Shown here one piece after another: positions 10,754-20,538 of a stretch of 64,000 nt of DNA (within the stretch, counting starts at the first letter, position 1; the number at the start of each line of letters is the position of its first letter). Below the pieces are notes generated by a model. That model was not told the DNA's origin. It did no database searches and worked only from the letters and a program-made list of their open reading frames with translations. The position numbers and the translations under genes are program-made. The stretch spans positions 684,001 to 748,000 of the forward strand of contig NZ_CP020814.1 in the NCBI RefSeq assembly GCF_002109385.1, read 5' to 3'. Source of the DNA: Halalkalibacter krulwichiae (lineage in GTDB: Bacteria > Bacillota > Bacilli > Bacillales > Bacillaceae_D).

Positions 10754-11227
10754 ATGGTTCAACTATTTGAGATTCAAGAGACCCCATTAGTTCTAGATGA
10801 GGTTGTCCAAAAAGTAGTTCGTAGAGAGTGTGGGGCTATTGCTACTTTCATCGGGACCGTAAGAGAGTTAACACACGGGAAACGAACATTGAAGCTTGAA
10901 TATCAAGCTTACAAGCCGATGGCAATTAAAATGCTTGAACAAATTGGTAAAGAAGTTGAAGAAAAATGGCCAGGAGCAACGGTTGCTATAACTCATCGAG
11001 TTGGGACATTAGATATTACGGATATTGCCGTTATTATTGCCGTATCTACTCCACATCGTAAGGCGGCATATGAAGCGAATGAATATGCTATGGAGCGTAT
11101 TAAACAAATTGTTCCAATTTGGAAGAAGGAATTTTGGGAAGATGGGACAAAATGGATTGGCGATCAACTTGAGAAAACTCCTTATCCAGAAGGTGTACCG
11201 AATTTGGGAGGGAAGAAAAATGATTAA
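10754..11227 (+). CDS. moaE: Molybdopterin synthase catalytic subunit
   Basis: Large subunit of the MoaD2-MoaE2 complex that adds two sulfurs to cyclic pyranopterin monophosphate. The 157-residue product has AIATFIGTVRE near the N-terminus, AITHRVGTL, VSTPHRKAAYEANEYAMERIKQ and VPIWKKEFWEDG with the conserved catalytic lysines. ATG 10754 lies 1 nt after the mobB stop, so translation is probably coupled. The last 8 nt overlap moaD. Confidence 0.95.
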   Translation: MVQLFEIQETPLVLDEVVQKVVRRECGAIATFIGTVRELTHGKRTLKLEYQAYKPMAIKMLEQIGKEVEEKWPGATVAITHRVGTLDITDIAVIIAVSTPHRKAAYEANEYAMERIKQIVPIWKKEFWEDGTKWIGDQLEKTPYPEGVPNLGGKKND

Positions 11228-11456
11228 CATTTTACTATTTGCCGAACTTCAGGAAGAGGCAGGGGTTAATGAAATAAACGTCGAAAAAGCAGGTGTGACA
11301 GTAAGTGCGCTAAAGGATTGGCTAATAAAAGAATTTAAGCTTACATCTTTAAATGATACGATGATGATTGCGATTAATGAAAGCTATGCAAATGAATCCG
11401 ATGTTTTAAAAGACGGTGATACAGTTGCATTTATTCCTCCCGTGAGCGGAGGATGA
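11220..11456 (+). CDS. moaD: Molybdopterin synthase sulfur carrier subunit
   Basis: A ubiquitin-like carrier of 78 residues whose C-terminal Gly-Gly (PPVSGG) becomes the thiocarboxylate that donates sulfur in the MoaD-MoaE complex. The NILLFAELQEEAG start and DGDTVAFIPPVSGG end are typical. ATG 11220 overlaps the moaE stop by 8 nt, with GGGAGGGAAG just upstream. The adenylating partner MoeB is not in the window. A terminator at 11465 ends the operon. Confidence 0.95.
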   Translation: MINILLFAELQEEAGVNEINVEKAGVTVSALKDWLIKEFKLTSLNDTMMIAINESYANESDVLKDGDTVAFIPPVSGG

Positions 11457-11464
11457 GAATAACA

Positions 11465-11495
11465 AATCCCCTTACCAATAGGTGAGGGGATTATT
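11465..11495. terminator. Bidirectional terminator between moaD and the fdhD unit
   Basis: AATCCCCTTACC (11465-11476) pairs with GGTGAGGGGATT (11481-11492) around loop AATA with one mismatch. T-rich sequence follows on the plus strand. It sits between convergent transcription units. Confidence 0.85.
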
Positions 11496-11499
11496 TAAA

Positions 11500-11742
11500 T
11501 TAGACTAACTTGTTAAGTTGTTGATTTCTATTTTCTTTCTCTTCGGTTGACGCTAGGTCATATTTTTTTAATAAATGAAATAATTCATTTAACAGACTTT
11601 GCGATCGTGGTTGTGTTAGAAATTTCTCACAGCGCTTGTATAGGTCAGCTGGAAGAAAATCCTTTTGTGATTCAAGTTTCCTTTGCACATCCTCTAAAGG
11701 GTGATCAATTTTACAATGACTCAAAGTAATCTCTCCTTTCAT
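11500..11742 (-). CDS. Small protein of unknown function coupled to fdhD
   Basis: An 80-residue soluble, charged protein (MKGEITLSHCKIDHPLEDV start) that I cannot assign. It is predicted mostly helical, with two Cys (residues 10 and 38). Its ATG (11740-11742) overlaps the fdhD stop by one base in a TGATG arrangement, so it is translated with fdhD and probably acts in the same formate dehydrogenase/Moco context. A good GGAGAG ribosome binding site lies within the fdhD end. No homology to a named family is claimed. Confidence 0.6.
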   Translation of the reverse strand: MKGEITLSHCKIDHPLEDVQRKLESQKDFLPADLYKRCEKFLTQPRSQSLLNELFHLLKKYDLASTEEKENRNQQLNKLV

Positions 11743-12533
11743 CAGTTGAGAACGATTCGTTCGGGATGAGAATAAATATTAAATGATTGCCCGCGAATAA
11801 ATCCTACTGCTGTAATATTAAGATCTTCGGCGAGTTTAATCGCGAGGTCTGTTGGTGCCGACTTCGATAAGACGACCCCGACACCGATCTTTGCAGCTTT
11901 TGTTAAAATTTCAGACGAGATCCTTCCGCTGAATACAAGTATCTTATCTTTAACAGGGATCCCATTTAAAAGAGAGTAGCCATATAACTTGTCTAAAGCA
12001 TTATGTCTACCAATGTCAGAACGACTTACAATCAGTTGTTCTGCTGTACAAAGTGCAGCATTGTGAACGCCACCAGTATTCTTAAATACAATGCTATCAT
12101 TTTGCATTTTTTTCATCAACTCAATGCATTGTTTGGCAGTAAGAGTAGTTTTGACCATGGAAGTTTTTGCCGTTCGTACATCATTCTGAAAATAAAACTG
12201 TCTACTTTTCCCACAACAGGAGCCTATGAATCTTTTTGAAAAATCTTGTTGGTTTCTTACTTCTTTTTTGTGCAATTCAATATAAGCAAATCCACAGTCT
12301 GCATCAATTTTCATTTCTTTAATTTCTTTTTTAAAACGGATGACGCCTTCAGAAGCTAAGAAGCCGATAACCATTTCATCAAGGTTTTCTGGGCTGCATA
12401 CCATTGTGGCGAACTCTTCATTATTTATATAAATAGTTAAAGGGAACTCAATGACAATCTCATCTTCAGTTTCAACAAGTTGCTCAAGCTGATACTTATA
12501 AATAGATCTATTAATGCTTAAACTTTCTTCCAT
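11742..12533 (-). CDS. fdhD: Formate dehydrogenase accessory sulfurtransferase FdhD
   Basis: FdhD carries sulfur from a cysteine desulfurase to the Mo-bis-MGD cofactor of formate dehydrogenase, and is required for activity. The 263-residue protein shows the family features GFLASEGVI, NTGGVHNAALC, SRSDIGRHNALDKL, FSGRISSEILTKAA and SKSAPTDLAIKLAE. The sulfur-carrying loop reads GSCCGKS rather than the CxxC loop of the E. coli protein. I choose ATG 12533 because GGAAGGGAG lies about 8 nt upstream, giving the N-terminus MEESLSINRS; an upstream ATG at 12584 has no clear site. The substrate enzyme is probably the dehydrogenase at 14822. Confidence 0.94.
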   Translation of the reverse strand: MEESLSINRSIYKYQLEQLVETEDEIVIEFPLTIYINNEEFATMVCSPENLDEMVIGFLASEGVIRFKKEIKEMKIDADCGFAYIELHKKEVRNQQDFSKRFIGSCCGKSRQFYFQNDVRTAKTSMVKTTLTAKQCIELMKKMQNDSIVFKNTGGVHNAALCTAEQLIVSRSDIGRHNALDKLYGYSLLNGIPVKDKILVFSGRISSEILTKAAKIGVGVVLSKSAPTDLAIKLAEDLNITAVGFIRGQSFNIYSHPERIVLN

Positions 12534-12782
12534 TAGTAAGTCTCCCTTCCGGTTCAATGCTTTAAATATAAACATAGATTTCATTTAGTGACAAGTAAGT
12601 AAGATCACAATAACTAATAGAAAAATATAAAAGTTTTGGCTGAAGTAACTATATAAATATATTGAAAAAATGTGAAAAACACGTTATGATTTATGTGTAT
12701 TCATAAATTTGTAACATTTAAAGATATGAGATAGCGAACCTGTCATCAGTTTTAATTGTTACAAGTCTGTAAGCGATTTCTA

Positions 12783-12895
12783 TTGGTATGAAAGTAGCGT
12801 AACCTGCTTGAGACTAATCGTCGCAGCTTTTTTGAGAGATACTTATGCATTCTTTGTGTGAGGATGACTCTTAAGAAAGTAGCGACGTTTTTTTT
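12783..12895 (+). promoter_or_regulatory. Candidate antitermination leader RNA of the formate/oxalate transporter gene
   Basis: The 335-bp gap between fdhD and the transporter gene holds a structured leader. ATTGG (12783-12787) can pair with CTAAT (12814-12818), enclosing GTAG/CTGC with loop CGTAAC. The motif AGCG..ACCTGC...AGACTAA (12796-12817) recurs in the leader of the formate dehydrogenase gene (14629-14649). GAAAGTAGCG occurs at 12790-12799 and again at 12875-12884 in the right arm of the terminator, so the first copy can capture the left terminator arm. I recognise no known riboswitch class here. The rest of the gap (12585-12780) is A+T-rich without clear features. Confidence 0.6.
12819..12895 (+). 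terminator. Leader terminator immediately before the transporter gene
   Basis: CGTCGC (12819-12824) and the following CTTTTTTGAGAG pair with CTCTTAAGAAAG and GCGACG (12882-12887), leaving a loop of about 29 nt; eight T follow (12888-12895). It lies only 25 nt before the start codon, which is the layout of an attenuator rather than the end of fdhD, which runs the other way. Confidence 0.75.
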
Positions 12896-12919
12896 GTGGG
12901 GAAAAAGAGGAGTGAGAAA

Positions 12920-14173
12920 ATGGGGAAAGTAAAGAATCGCTGGTTGATTGCATTATCAGCAGTCGGCATTCATATTTCAATTGGCTCTGTCTATGCGTGG
13001 AGTGTTTTTACAAATCCGATGATGGAGCAGTTTGGATGGGAACTAAGTTCCGTTTCTTTTACATTTAGTATTGCGATATTATTTTTAGGTCTTTCTGCAG
13101 CTTTTATGGGACATTTTGTTGAGAAATATGGACCGCGTAGGTCGGGGATTGTTGCCGCAATTTTCTTTGGAATTGGTTTGATTGGTTCTGGGGTTGCTGT
13201 TTCACTTGAGTCGATTTGGTTATTATATTTCACTTATGGAGTGTTAGGAGGCATTGGAACGGGAGTTGGTTATATTACACCGGTTTCAACTTTAATTAAA
13301 TGGTTCCCAGACCGCCGAGGGCTTGCAACTGGCCTTGCGATTATGGGGTTTGGCTTTGCTGCCATGATAGCTAGCCCGATTATGGCAAATTTAATTGGGT
13401 CTGTTGGCATATCTAATACATTTTATATTTTAGGTACTATATACTTTATCATAATGATTAGTTCTGCCTTATACATTGAGAGGCCACCAGCAGGATACAT
13501 GGAAAACATTCAAACATCAACTGGTAAAAAAGTTGTTAGCGATCTGTCGCAATTAACAGCGAACGAAGCTGTTAAGACTAGACGTTTTTGGTATTTATGG
13601 ATCATGCTCTTTATTAATATTACTTGTGGAATTGCTATATTGTCAGTGGCTTCACCAATGGCGCAAGAGATCGCAGGTTTATCTGCAGCGGCAGCAGCTA
13701 CCATGGTAGGGATCATGGGCGTGTTTAACGGCCTAGGCAGAATTGGTTGGGCATCGATTTCGGACTATATTGGGAGAGCGAATGTTTACACTGCCTTCTT
13801 TGCAATTCAGATCGGATCATTTTTCTTATTGCCAAGCATTACGCACGCCATAATGTTCCAAGTAGTGTTGTTCTTAATCTTGACTTGTTATGGAGGTGGA
13901 TTTGCATCGGTACCAGCTTATATAGGAGATCTGTTTGGAACAAAACAATTAGGTGCTATTCACGGGTATATTCTAACCGCATGGGCAGCCGCTGGTCTAG
14001 CAGGTCCAATTATTGCATCATGGGTACGTGAAACAACTGATAGTTATGCAGGCACACTTTACATCTTTGGCTTTATGTTTATCGCTGCTTTAATTGTTTC
14101 TCTTCTCATTCGCATTGACATTAAACAGTTAAAGCAAGCTAACGAAAATAAAGAAAAAGCAATGGCGAGTTAA
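12920..14173 (+). CDS. OFA-family (oxalate/formate antiporter family) MFS transporter
   Basis: A 12-helix major facilitator, 417 residues, of the oxalate:formate antiporter family. The N-terminal helix reads HISIGSVYAWSVFTNPM, the loop after helix 2 FVEKYGPRRSG, and helix 4/5 GIGTGVGYITPVSTLIKWFPDRRGLATG, all typical of OFA proteins. The second half has WASISDYIGRANVY and the GAIHGYILTAWAAAGLAGP helix. GAGGAG (12907-12912) places the start at ATG 12920. Sitting between fdhD and the formate dehydrogenase gene, it probably moves formate or a related carboxylate; substrates in this family vary, so the cargo is inferred from context. Confidence 0.88.
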   Translation: MGKVKNRWLIALSAVGIHISIGSVYAWSVFTNPMMEQFGWELSSVSFTFSIAILFLGLSAAFMGHFVEKYGPRRSGIVAAIFFGIGLIGSGVAVSLESIWLLYFTYGVLGGIGTGVGYITPVSTLIKWFPDRRGLATGLAIMGFGFAAMIASPIMANLIGSVGISNTFYILGTIYFIIMISSALYIERPPAGYMENIQTSTGKKVVSDLSQLTANEAVKTRRFWYLWIMLFINITCGIAILSVASPMAQEIAGLSAAAAATMVGIMGVFNGLGRIGWASISDYIGRANVYTAFFAIQIGSFFLLPSITHAIMFQVVLFLILTCYGGGFASVPAYIGDLFGTKQLGAIHGYILTAWAAAGLAGPIIASWVRETTDSYAGTLYIFGFMFIAALIVSLLIRIDIKQLKQANENKEKAMAS

Positions 14174-14241
14174 AGATTTGACTTTTGTTGTTCCTCCATC
14201 TACTCTTTAAAGGAATAAGAAGTAAGTGAGGGTAAACAAAG

Positions 14242-14607
14242 ATGAATAAATATGAGGCGGAATTTAGCAATCTTGTACGCTCATTTCGAAAGAAGCATAT
14301 GGGTAAAGGCCCGAGTAAGGTAAGTACAACTTTCTGCAAAAACTGGGCTATTTGTGAAATGGAAGGGAATTTATCACCTGTTGAAAAATTTATTGCAACA
14401 GCTGATGAAGGAAAGCAAATGCTTCGTGCAGCACGAACAGAGATGGTGAAAGACATGTATCGAAAAAATCCTCCAGCTGAGATGGAGGAGTTCTTACAGT
14501 GCAAGTTCCTAGATCTGTTTGTTGATATTGATCTTGAACGTGATTTTGGGATGTCCATTTTTGTTTTTGATGAAGACATCGAGGCCAAATTCTCTATCAA
14601 AAAGTAA
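14242..14607 (+). CDS. MpsC-domain (DUF2294) protein
   Basis: A 121-residue soluble protein of the DUF2294 family, named MpsC after the membrane-potential-generating system of staphylococci. Recognisable segments are NLVRSFRKKHMGKGPSKV near the N-terminus, the LSPVEKFIATADEGKQMLRAART stretch and a C-terminal DLFVDIDLERDFGMSIFVF. Its molecular function is poorly known. It lies between the transporter and the formate dehydrogenase, 68 nt after the former, and a terminator-bearing leader separates it from the latter. A link to formate oxidation or inorganic-carbon handling is inference from position only. Confidence 0.78.
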   Translation: MNKYEAEFSNLVRSFRKKHMGKGPSKVSTTFCKNWAICEMEGNLSPVEKFIATADEGKQMLRAARTEMVKDMYRKNPPAEMEEFLQCKFLDLFVDIDLERDFGMSIFVFDEDIEAKFSIKK

Positions 14608-14611
14608 TAGC

Positions 14612-14698
14612 TGGTTCTGGCACTTAGCAGCGACCCTGCCAAAGACTAAACCACCGGATAATCCTTATTTTGTGTTGGGGATAAACGGTGGTTTTTTT
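14612..14698 (+). promoter_or_regulatory. Candidate antitermination leader RNA of the formate dehydrogenase gene
   Basis: TGGTT (14612-14616) can pair with AACCA (14649-14653), enclosing GCAG/CTGC with loop CGACC. The motif AGCG.ACCCTGC...AGACTAA (14629-14649) matches the leader of the transporter gene at about 17 of 21 positions. The 3' strand of the outer stem overlaps the left arm of the terminator starting at 14648, so the two structures exclude each other. The family is not recognised. Confidence 0.58.
14648..14698 (+). terminator. Leader terminator upstream of the formate dehydrogenase gene
   Basis: AAACCACCG (14648-14656) pairs with CGGTGGTTT (14686-14694), with inner TAATCC/GGGGATA pairing, and runs into seven T. 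It could end mpsC transcripts, or act as a regulated attenuator for the dehydrogenase gene 124 nt downstream. Confidence 0.8.
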
Positions 14699-14821
14699 AA
14701 TGGAACATATATTTTTTGGAAATTGAAATACAAGTGAATTGTACTTCCGTCTTATATTTTCAACATGAATATTTTAGGGAAAACATAGATATGAAAAGAA
14801 ATGAACAAGGAGTGACTTATC

Positions 14822-17182
14822 ATGGGGAAAACAAAACACACTGGACCTATTAAATTGCCTAGCACACCAGCTCCTAAACATTGGGTAAGTAAGGTTCCGT
14901 TTGGACTTGGAAAAGTGAAGCCGAAACATATTAGAGAAACTATGAAAGTGGTTTGGAATAATAAAGATAATCTAAACTATGCAAAAAATATTATTACAAA
15001 GGGTGTTTGTGATGGATGTGCGCTTGGGGTAGCAGGTCTGTATGATCAAACTCTTGCAGGACCCCATGTCTGTACGACACGCTTAAATGTGTTACGTTTA
15101 AATACAATGCCAGCGATGAAAGAAGAAATTGTTCATGCTGATATTGATGAACTTCGTAAATATACAAGTGCAGAGCTACGGGAGCTAGGCCGTGTTCCAT
15201 ATCCATTGATTCGTAGACCAGGAGAGCGAAGATTCTCTCGAATTGAATGGGATGATGCGATGGAAATGATCGCGAATAAAATGAAGAAGTTAGATCCTAA
15301 AAACTACGGATTCTTTTTAACTTCACGTGGGATTACGAATGAATCTTATTATGTTGCAGCGAAAGTTGCTCGTTTTCTTGGAACTAATAATATTGATAAT
15401 GCTTCTCGTATTTGTCACTCTCCATCTAAAACTGCGCTGAAACGTTCTGTTGGAATTGGAGCATCAAGCTGTAACTATAAAGATTGGATTGGTTCGGATG
15501 TCATCGTATTCTGGGGCTCTGTAGCGGCTAATAACCAACCGGTATCAACGAAATACATGTACGCAGCTAAACGTAAAGGAACAAAAATTATCTGTATTAA
15601 CCCTTACCGTGAGCCTGCAATGGAAAACTACTGGATTCCATCTGTAGGGGAATCAGCCTTGTTTGGAACGAAACTAGCTGATGATTTCTACCAAGTTAAT
15701 ATTGGTGGAGATATTGCTTTCATGCATGGAATTATGAAGCACTGGTTCGAAATGGAAGAAACCAAACCAGGATCTGCTGTTGATCATCAATTTGTAAAAG
15801 AGCACGTTAATGGCTATGAGGAGTTAAAAGCAAAAGTACAGGAGCAGTCTTGGGATGACATTGTTCAATCTGCGGGAGTATCAAAAGAGAGAATCGGTGA
15901 ATTAGCAGAGTTATTAGCGAATAGCAAATCAGGTGTATTTGTATGGTCGTTAGGGTTAACGATGCATACATTCGCGTCAGATAATATTTCACAAGTGGCC
16001 AATCTTGCATTACTACGTGGATTTTTAGGTCGTGAACACTGTGGTGTGATGCCGATCCGTGGACATTCAAGTGTTCAAGGAAGTGGAGAAATGGGGGCTG
16101 ATCCATTTGTATTACCTGGTGGAGACTTTGAACCTAACAACATTGAGCGCATGGAGAAGCTATGGAACTTTAACATTCCTAAATGGCAAGGAGATGTACT
16201 AGGAGTTTCTCTTGAAAACTGCTTATTACCGGATGATCATGAACGTAAAATTAAGATGTATTATTTATCAGGTGGTAACTTCTTAGAAACAATGCCAGAT
16301 CCACAATTTGTAGAGAAGGCATTATCAGAACTCGATATTCGCGTTCATCAAGATATTATTTTCAATACTTCGACACTGGTAGATGCAAAGGAAGCTGTAA
16401 TTGTTCTACCTGCTAAAACGAGGTATGAACAAGACGGGGGCGGAACGTCTACTTCAACTGAGCGAATGGTATATTTCTCACCGAAGATCGAAGGGAATAA
16501 ACAAATTGTTGAAGAAGCACGATCAGAATGGCAAATCTATATTGATCTTGCCAAACGTGTCAAGCCTGAAGAAGCTCATTTAGTAGAATTTAAAGATGGT
16601 CAAGCGATTCGTGACGAGATTGCTCTAGCCAATCCAAATTATGATGGAATTCAACACTTGAAGAAACAAGGAGATGTTTTCCAGTGGGGTGGAGCATGGC
16701 TCTGTGAAGATGGTATTTGTCCAACGCCAGACGGCAAAGGGAACTTAATTCCTGTTGATATTCCTGATTTAAATAAAGTGGCTGGAGATTTCTACGTCAC
16801 AACAAGACGTGGCAAGCAATTCAACTCGATGGTATATAGTGAGCATGACCCATTTAATGAAGCGGACCGTTATGATGTTTTAATGAATGCAGAAGATGCC
16901 AAAGATTTGAGCATTACAGAACGTGAATTAGTTGTAGTTTATAACCAACATGGTGTATTCACTGGTAAAGCTAAATTTGTCGATATTGCAAGAGGAAACT
17001 TAGAGGTTCATTTCCCAGAAGGAAACTTTTTGCTTCCAAAAGGTGTTTATGAGAAACTCGCTAAGATTCCTAGCTATAACGTTGCGGTAAAAGTAGAAAA
17101 GGCTGAACGATTTAATGCACGTAAAGATACTCAGTATTTAGAGAAACGTATTGAAGATTTAGAGATGTCAGCTGAAGGTTAA
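14822..17182 (+). CDS. FdhF/YdeP-family molybdopterin oxidoreductase (formate dehydrogenase-like)
   Basis: A 786-residue Mo-bis-MGD enzyme of the DMSO-reductase superfamily. The N-terminus has GVCDGCALGVAGLYD with closely spaced Cys, then RPGERRFSRIEWDDAMEMIA, the cofactor-binding DNASRICHSPS, GSDVIVFWGSVAANNQP and INPYREP, a mid region GVMPIRGHSSVQGSGEMG, and the C-terminal molydopterin dinucleotide-binding domain from about residue 650 (FYVTTRRGKQFNSM). It lacks the N-terminal ferredoxin-like domains of large Bacillus formate dehydrogenases and no electron-transfer subunit is adjacent. The formate call rests on the neighbouring fdhD, OFA transporter and MGD genes. ATG 14822 follows AAGGAGTGA. 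Confidence 0.87.
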   Translation: MGKTKHTGPIKLPSTPAPKHWVSKVPFGLGKVKPKHIRETMKVVWNNKDNLNYAKNIITKGVCDGCALGVAGLYDQTLAGPHVCTTRLNVLRLNTMPAMKEEIVHADIDELRKYTSAELRELGRVPYPLIRRPGERRFSRIEWDDAMEMIANKMKKLDPKNYGFFLTSRGITNESYYVAAKVARFLGTNNIDNASRICHSPSKTALKRSVGIGASSCNYKDWIGSDVIVFWGSVAANNQPVSTKYMYAAKRKGTKIICINPYREPAMENYWIPSVGESALFGTKLADDFYQVNIGGDIAFMHGIMKHWFEMEETKPGSAVDHQFVKEHVNGYEELKAKVQEQSWDDIVQSAGVSKERIGELAELLANSKSGVFVWSLGLTMHTFASDNISQVANLALLRGFLGREHCGVMPIRGHSSVQGSGEMGADPFVLPGGDFEPNNIERMEKLWNFNIPKWQGDVLGVSLENCLLPDDHERKIKMYYLSGGNFLETMPDPQFVEKALSELDIRVHQDIIFNTSTLVDAKEAVIVLPAKTRYEQDGGGTSTSTERMVYFSPKIEGNKQIVEEARSEWQIYIDLAKRVKPEEAHLVEFKDGQAIRDEIALANPNYDGIQHLKKQGDVFQWGGAWLCEDGICPTPDGKGNLIPVDIPDLNKVAGDFYVTTRRGKQFNSMVYSEHDPFNEADRYDVLMNAEDAKDLSITERELVVVYNQHGVFTGKAKFVDIARGNLEVHFPEGNFLLPKGVYEKLAKIPSYNVAVKVEKAERFNARKDTQYLEKRIEDLEMSAEG

Positions 17183-17191
17183 AAATAGTGA

Positions 17192-17231
17192 AAAGAAACA
17201 CTGCAATCTCCTGTGATTGCAGTGTTTCTTT
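17192..17231 (+). terminator. Terminator after the formate dehydrogenase gene
   Basis: AAAGAAACACTGCAATC (17192-17208) is perfectly complementary to 17215-17231 around a 6-nt loop. Confidence 0.88.
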
Positions 17232-17402
17232 AGCTTGAGATAAGCCAGTCCCATATATTCAAGCTTGCCGATTCGATTAGTATATTAGTCGATTGATAGA
17301 GGAATCTCAAAATCTCAATAATTTCTAATGTCGTACGAACTCTGTTTTGACAGCACGAATGAAAGTTGCTTTAATAAACAAATAGTGGAAGGAGATGAGG
17401 AT

Positions 17403-17960
17403 ATGACACAACATCATTTCATCAATCAGAAGATTTTTCCTGCGGCTAGGTCATTGAAGGAGTTTGAAAAATTACTCAAGAGTAAATTTGATGTGATTAT
17501 TTTATTGAATAGTCATGTTAGTCAGCTTAAAAGTCTAATGAGAATGGCGAATCATGCTGGTAAAAAGGTACTTCTACATGCAGATCTTGTACAAGGATTA
17601 AAAACGGATGAATATGCAGCTCAATTTTTGTGTCAGGAAATTAAACCAGCTGGAATTATCTCTACTAGAAAAAATGTCGTACTCACAGCCAAAAAAAATT
17701 CAATTATTGCTGTTCAACGCCTATTTTTACTAGATTCAATTGCTTTAGAAACAAGTTACAAATTACTAGAAACTACGAAACCTGATTATATTGAGGTGCT
17801 GCCAGGAGTGATGCCTCACATTATTAAAGAGGTATATGAACGGACTAAAATTCCGATCATTGCAGGAGGATTAATTAGGGGAAAGATTGAAGTATTAAAT
17901 GCACTGGAAGCAGGGGCTATTGGGGTAACAACGTCTAGGCGTGAATTATGGGATCTCTAA
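17403..17960 (+). CDS. glpP: Glycerol uptake operon antiterminator
   Basis: GlpP binds leader RNAs of glp genes in the presence of glycerol 3-phosphate and prevents termination. The 185-residue TIM-barrel-like protein has VLLHADLVQGLKTDEYAAQFLCQ, PAGIISTRKNVVLTAKK, QRLFLLDSIAL and the phosphate-binding end PIIAGGLIRGKIEV. AAGGAG (17389-17394) sets ATG 17403; an in-frame ATG at 17328 has no site. Targets with a shared motif are visible before glpF (18043) and glpD (21001). Confidence 0.94.
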   Translation: MTQHHFINQKIFPAARSLKEFEKLLKSKFDVIILLNSHVSQLKSLMRMANHAGKKVLLHADLVQGLKTDEYAAQFLCQEIKPAGIISTRKNVVLTAKKNSIIAVQRLFLLDSIALETSYKLLETTKPDYIEVLPGVMPHIIKEVYERTKIPIIAGGLIRGKIEVLNALEAGAIGVTTSRRELWDL

Positions 17961-17989
17961 ATGACTAAGAAAAAAGGTAGAAGGTGTAA

Positions 17990-18018
17990 TTGACACCGTT
18001 TTCATATTGTGTTTTAAT
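17990..18018 (+). promoter_or_regulatory. Sigma-A-type promoter of glpFK
   Basis: TTGACA (17990-17995), 17-nt spacer, TTTAAT (18013-18018). It gives a leader of about 110 nt that contains the antiterminator/terminator. Confidence 0.7.
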
Positions 18019-18042
18019 AGACTACAAGTTAATAGTTTGTGA

Positions 18043-18108
18043 CGGAGATTTGGAGACGAGCATATTTGCCTATTTTTATATAGTAGGTTTATTTGCTCGT
18101 CTTTTTTT
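18043..18108 (+). promoter_or_regulatory. GlpP-dependent antiterminator/terminator of glpFK
   Basis: CGGAGATTTGGAGA (18043-18056) precedes and overlaps a hairpin with arms GACGAGCA (18055-18062) and TGCTCGTC (18094-18101), followed by seven T. The same CGGAGATNNGGAGA motif lies before glpD. This is the arrangement known from B. subtilis glp leaders. Confidence 0.82.
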
Positions 18109-18136
18109 GTTGCAAAAAGAGAGGTAGGGGTTGTAG

Positions 18137-20484
<2,348 letters not shown>

Positions 20485-20504
20485 CATTGAATAGTAATAT
20501 AGAG

Positions 20505-20538
20505 AGAAGGTGACTGCTAGGCAGCCTCCTTCTTTTTA
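20505..20538 (+). terminator. Terminator after glpK
   Basis: AGAAGG and CTGC (20505-20517) pair with GCAG and CCTTCT (20521-20533) and are followed by T5. It lies at the 3' end of the convergent thioredoxin-like gene. Confidence 0.8.

Noticed and set aside
14617..14633. Possible sigma-54 promoter TGGCAC near the formate dehydrogenase gene
   Set aside because: The -12 element TTGC is missing at the required spacing (AGCG is found).
14139..14642. Minus-strand 167-codon open frame over the mpsC gene
   Set aside because: It is antisense to a convincing DUF2294 gene, lacks a ribosome binding site and resembles no protein family.
14612..14653. Resemblance to a preQ1-I riboswitch (GGTTC ... ACCC ... 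GACTAA)
   Set aside because: The stem order and A-rich tail do not fit: the CC strand pairs differently, the tail is too short, and the downstream gene is not a queuosine gene.
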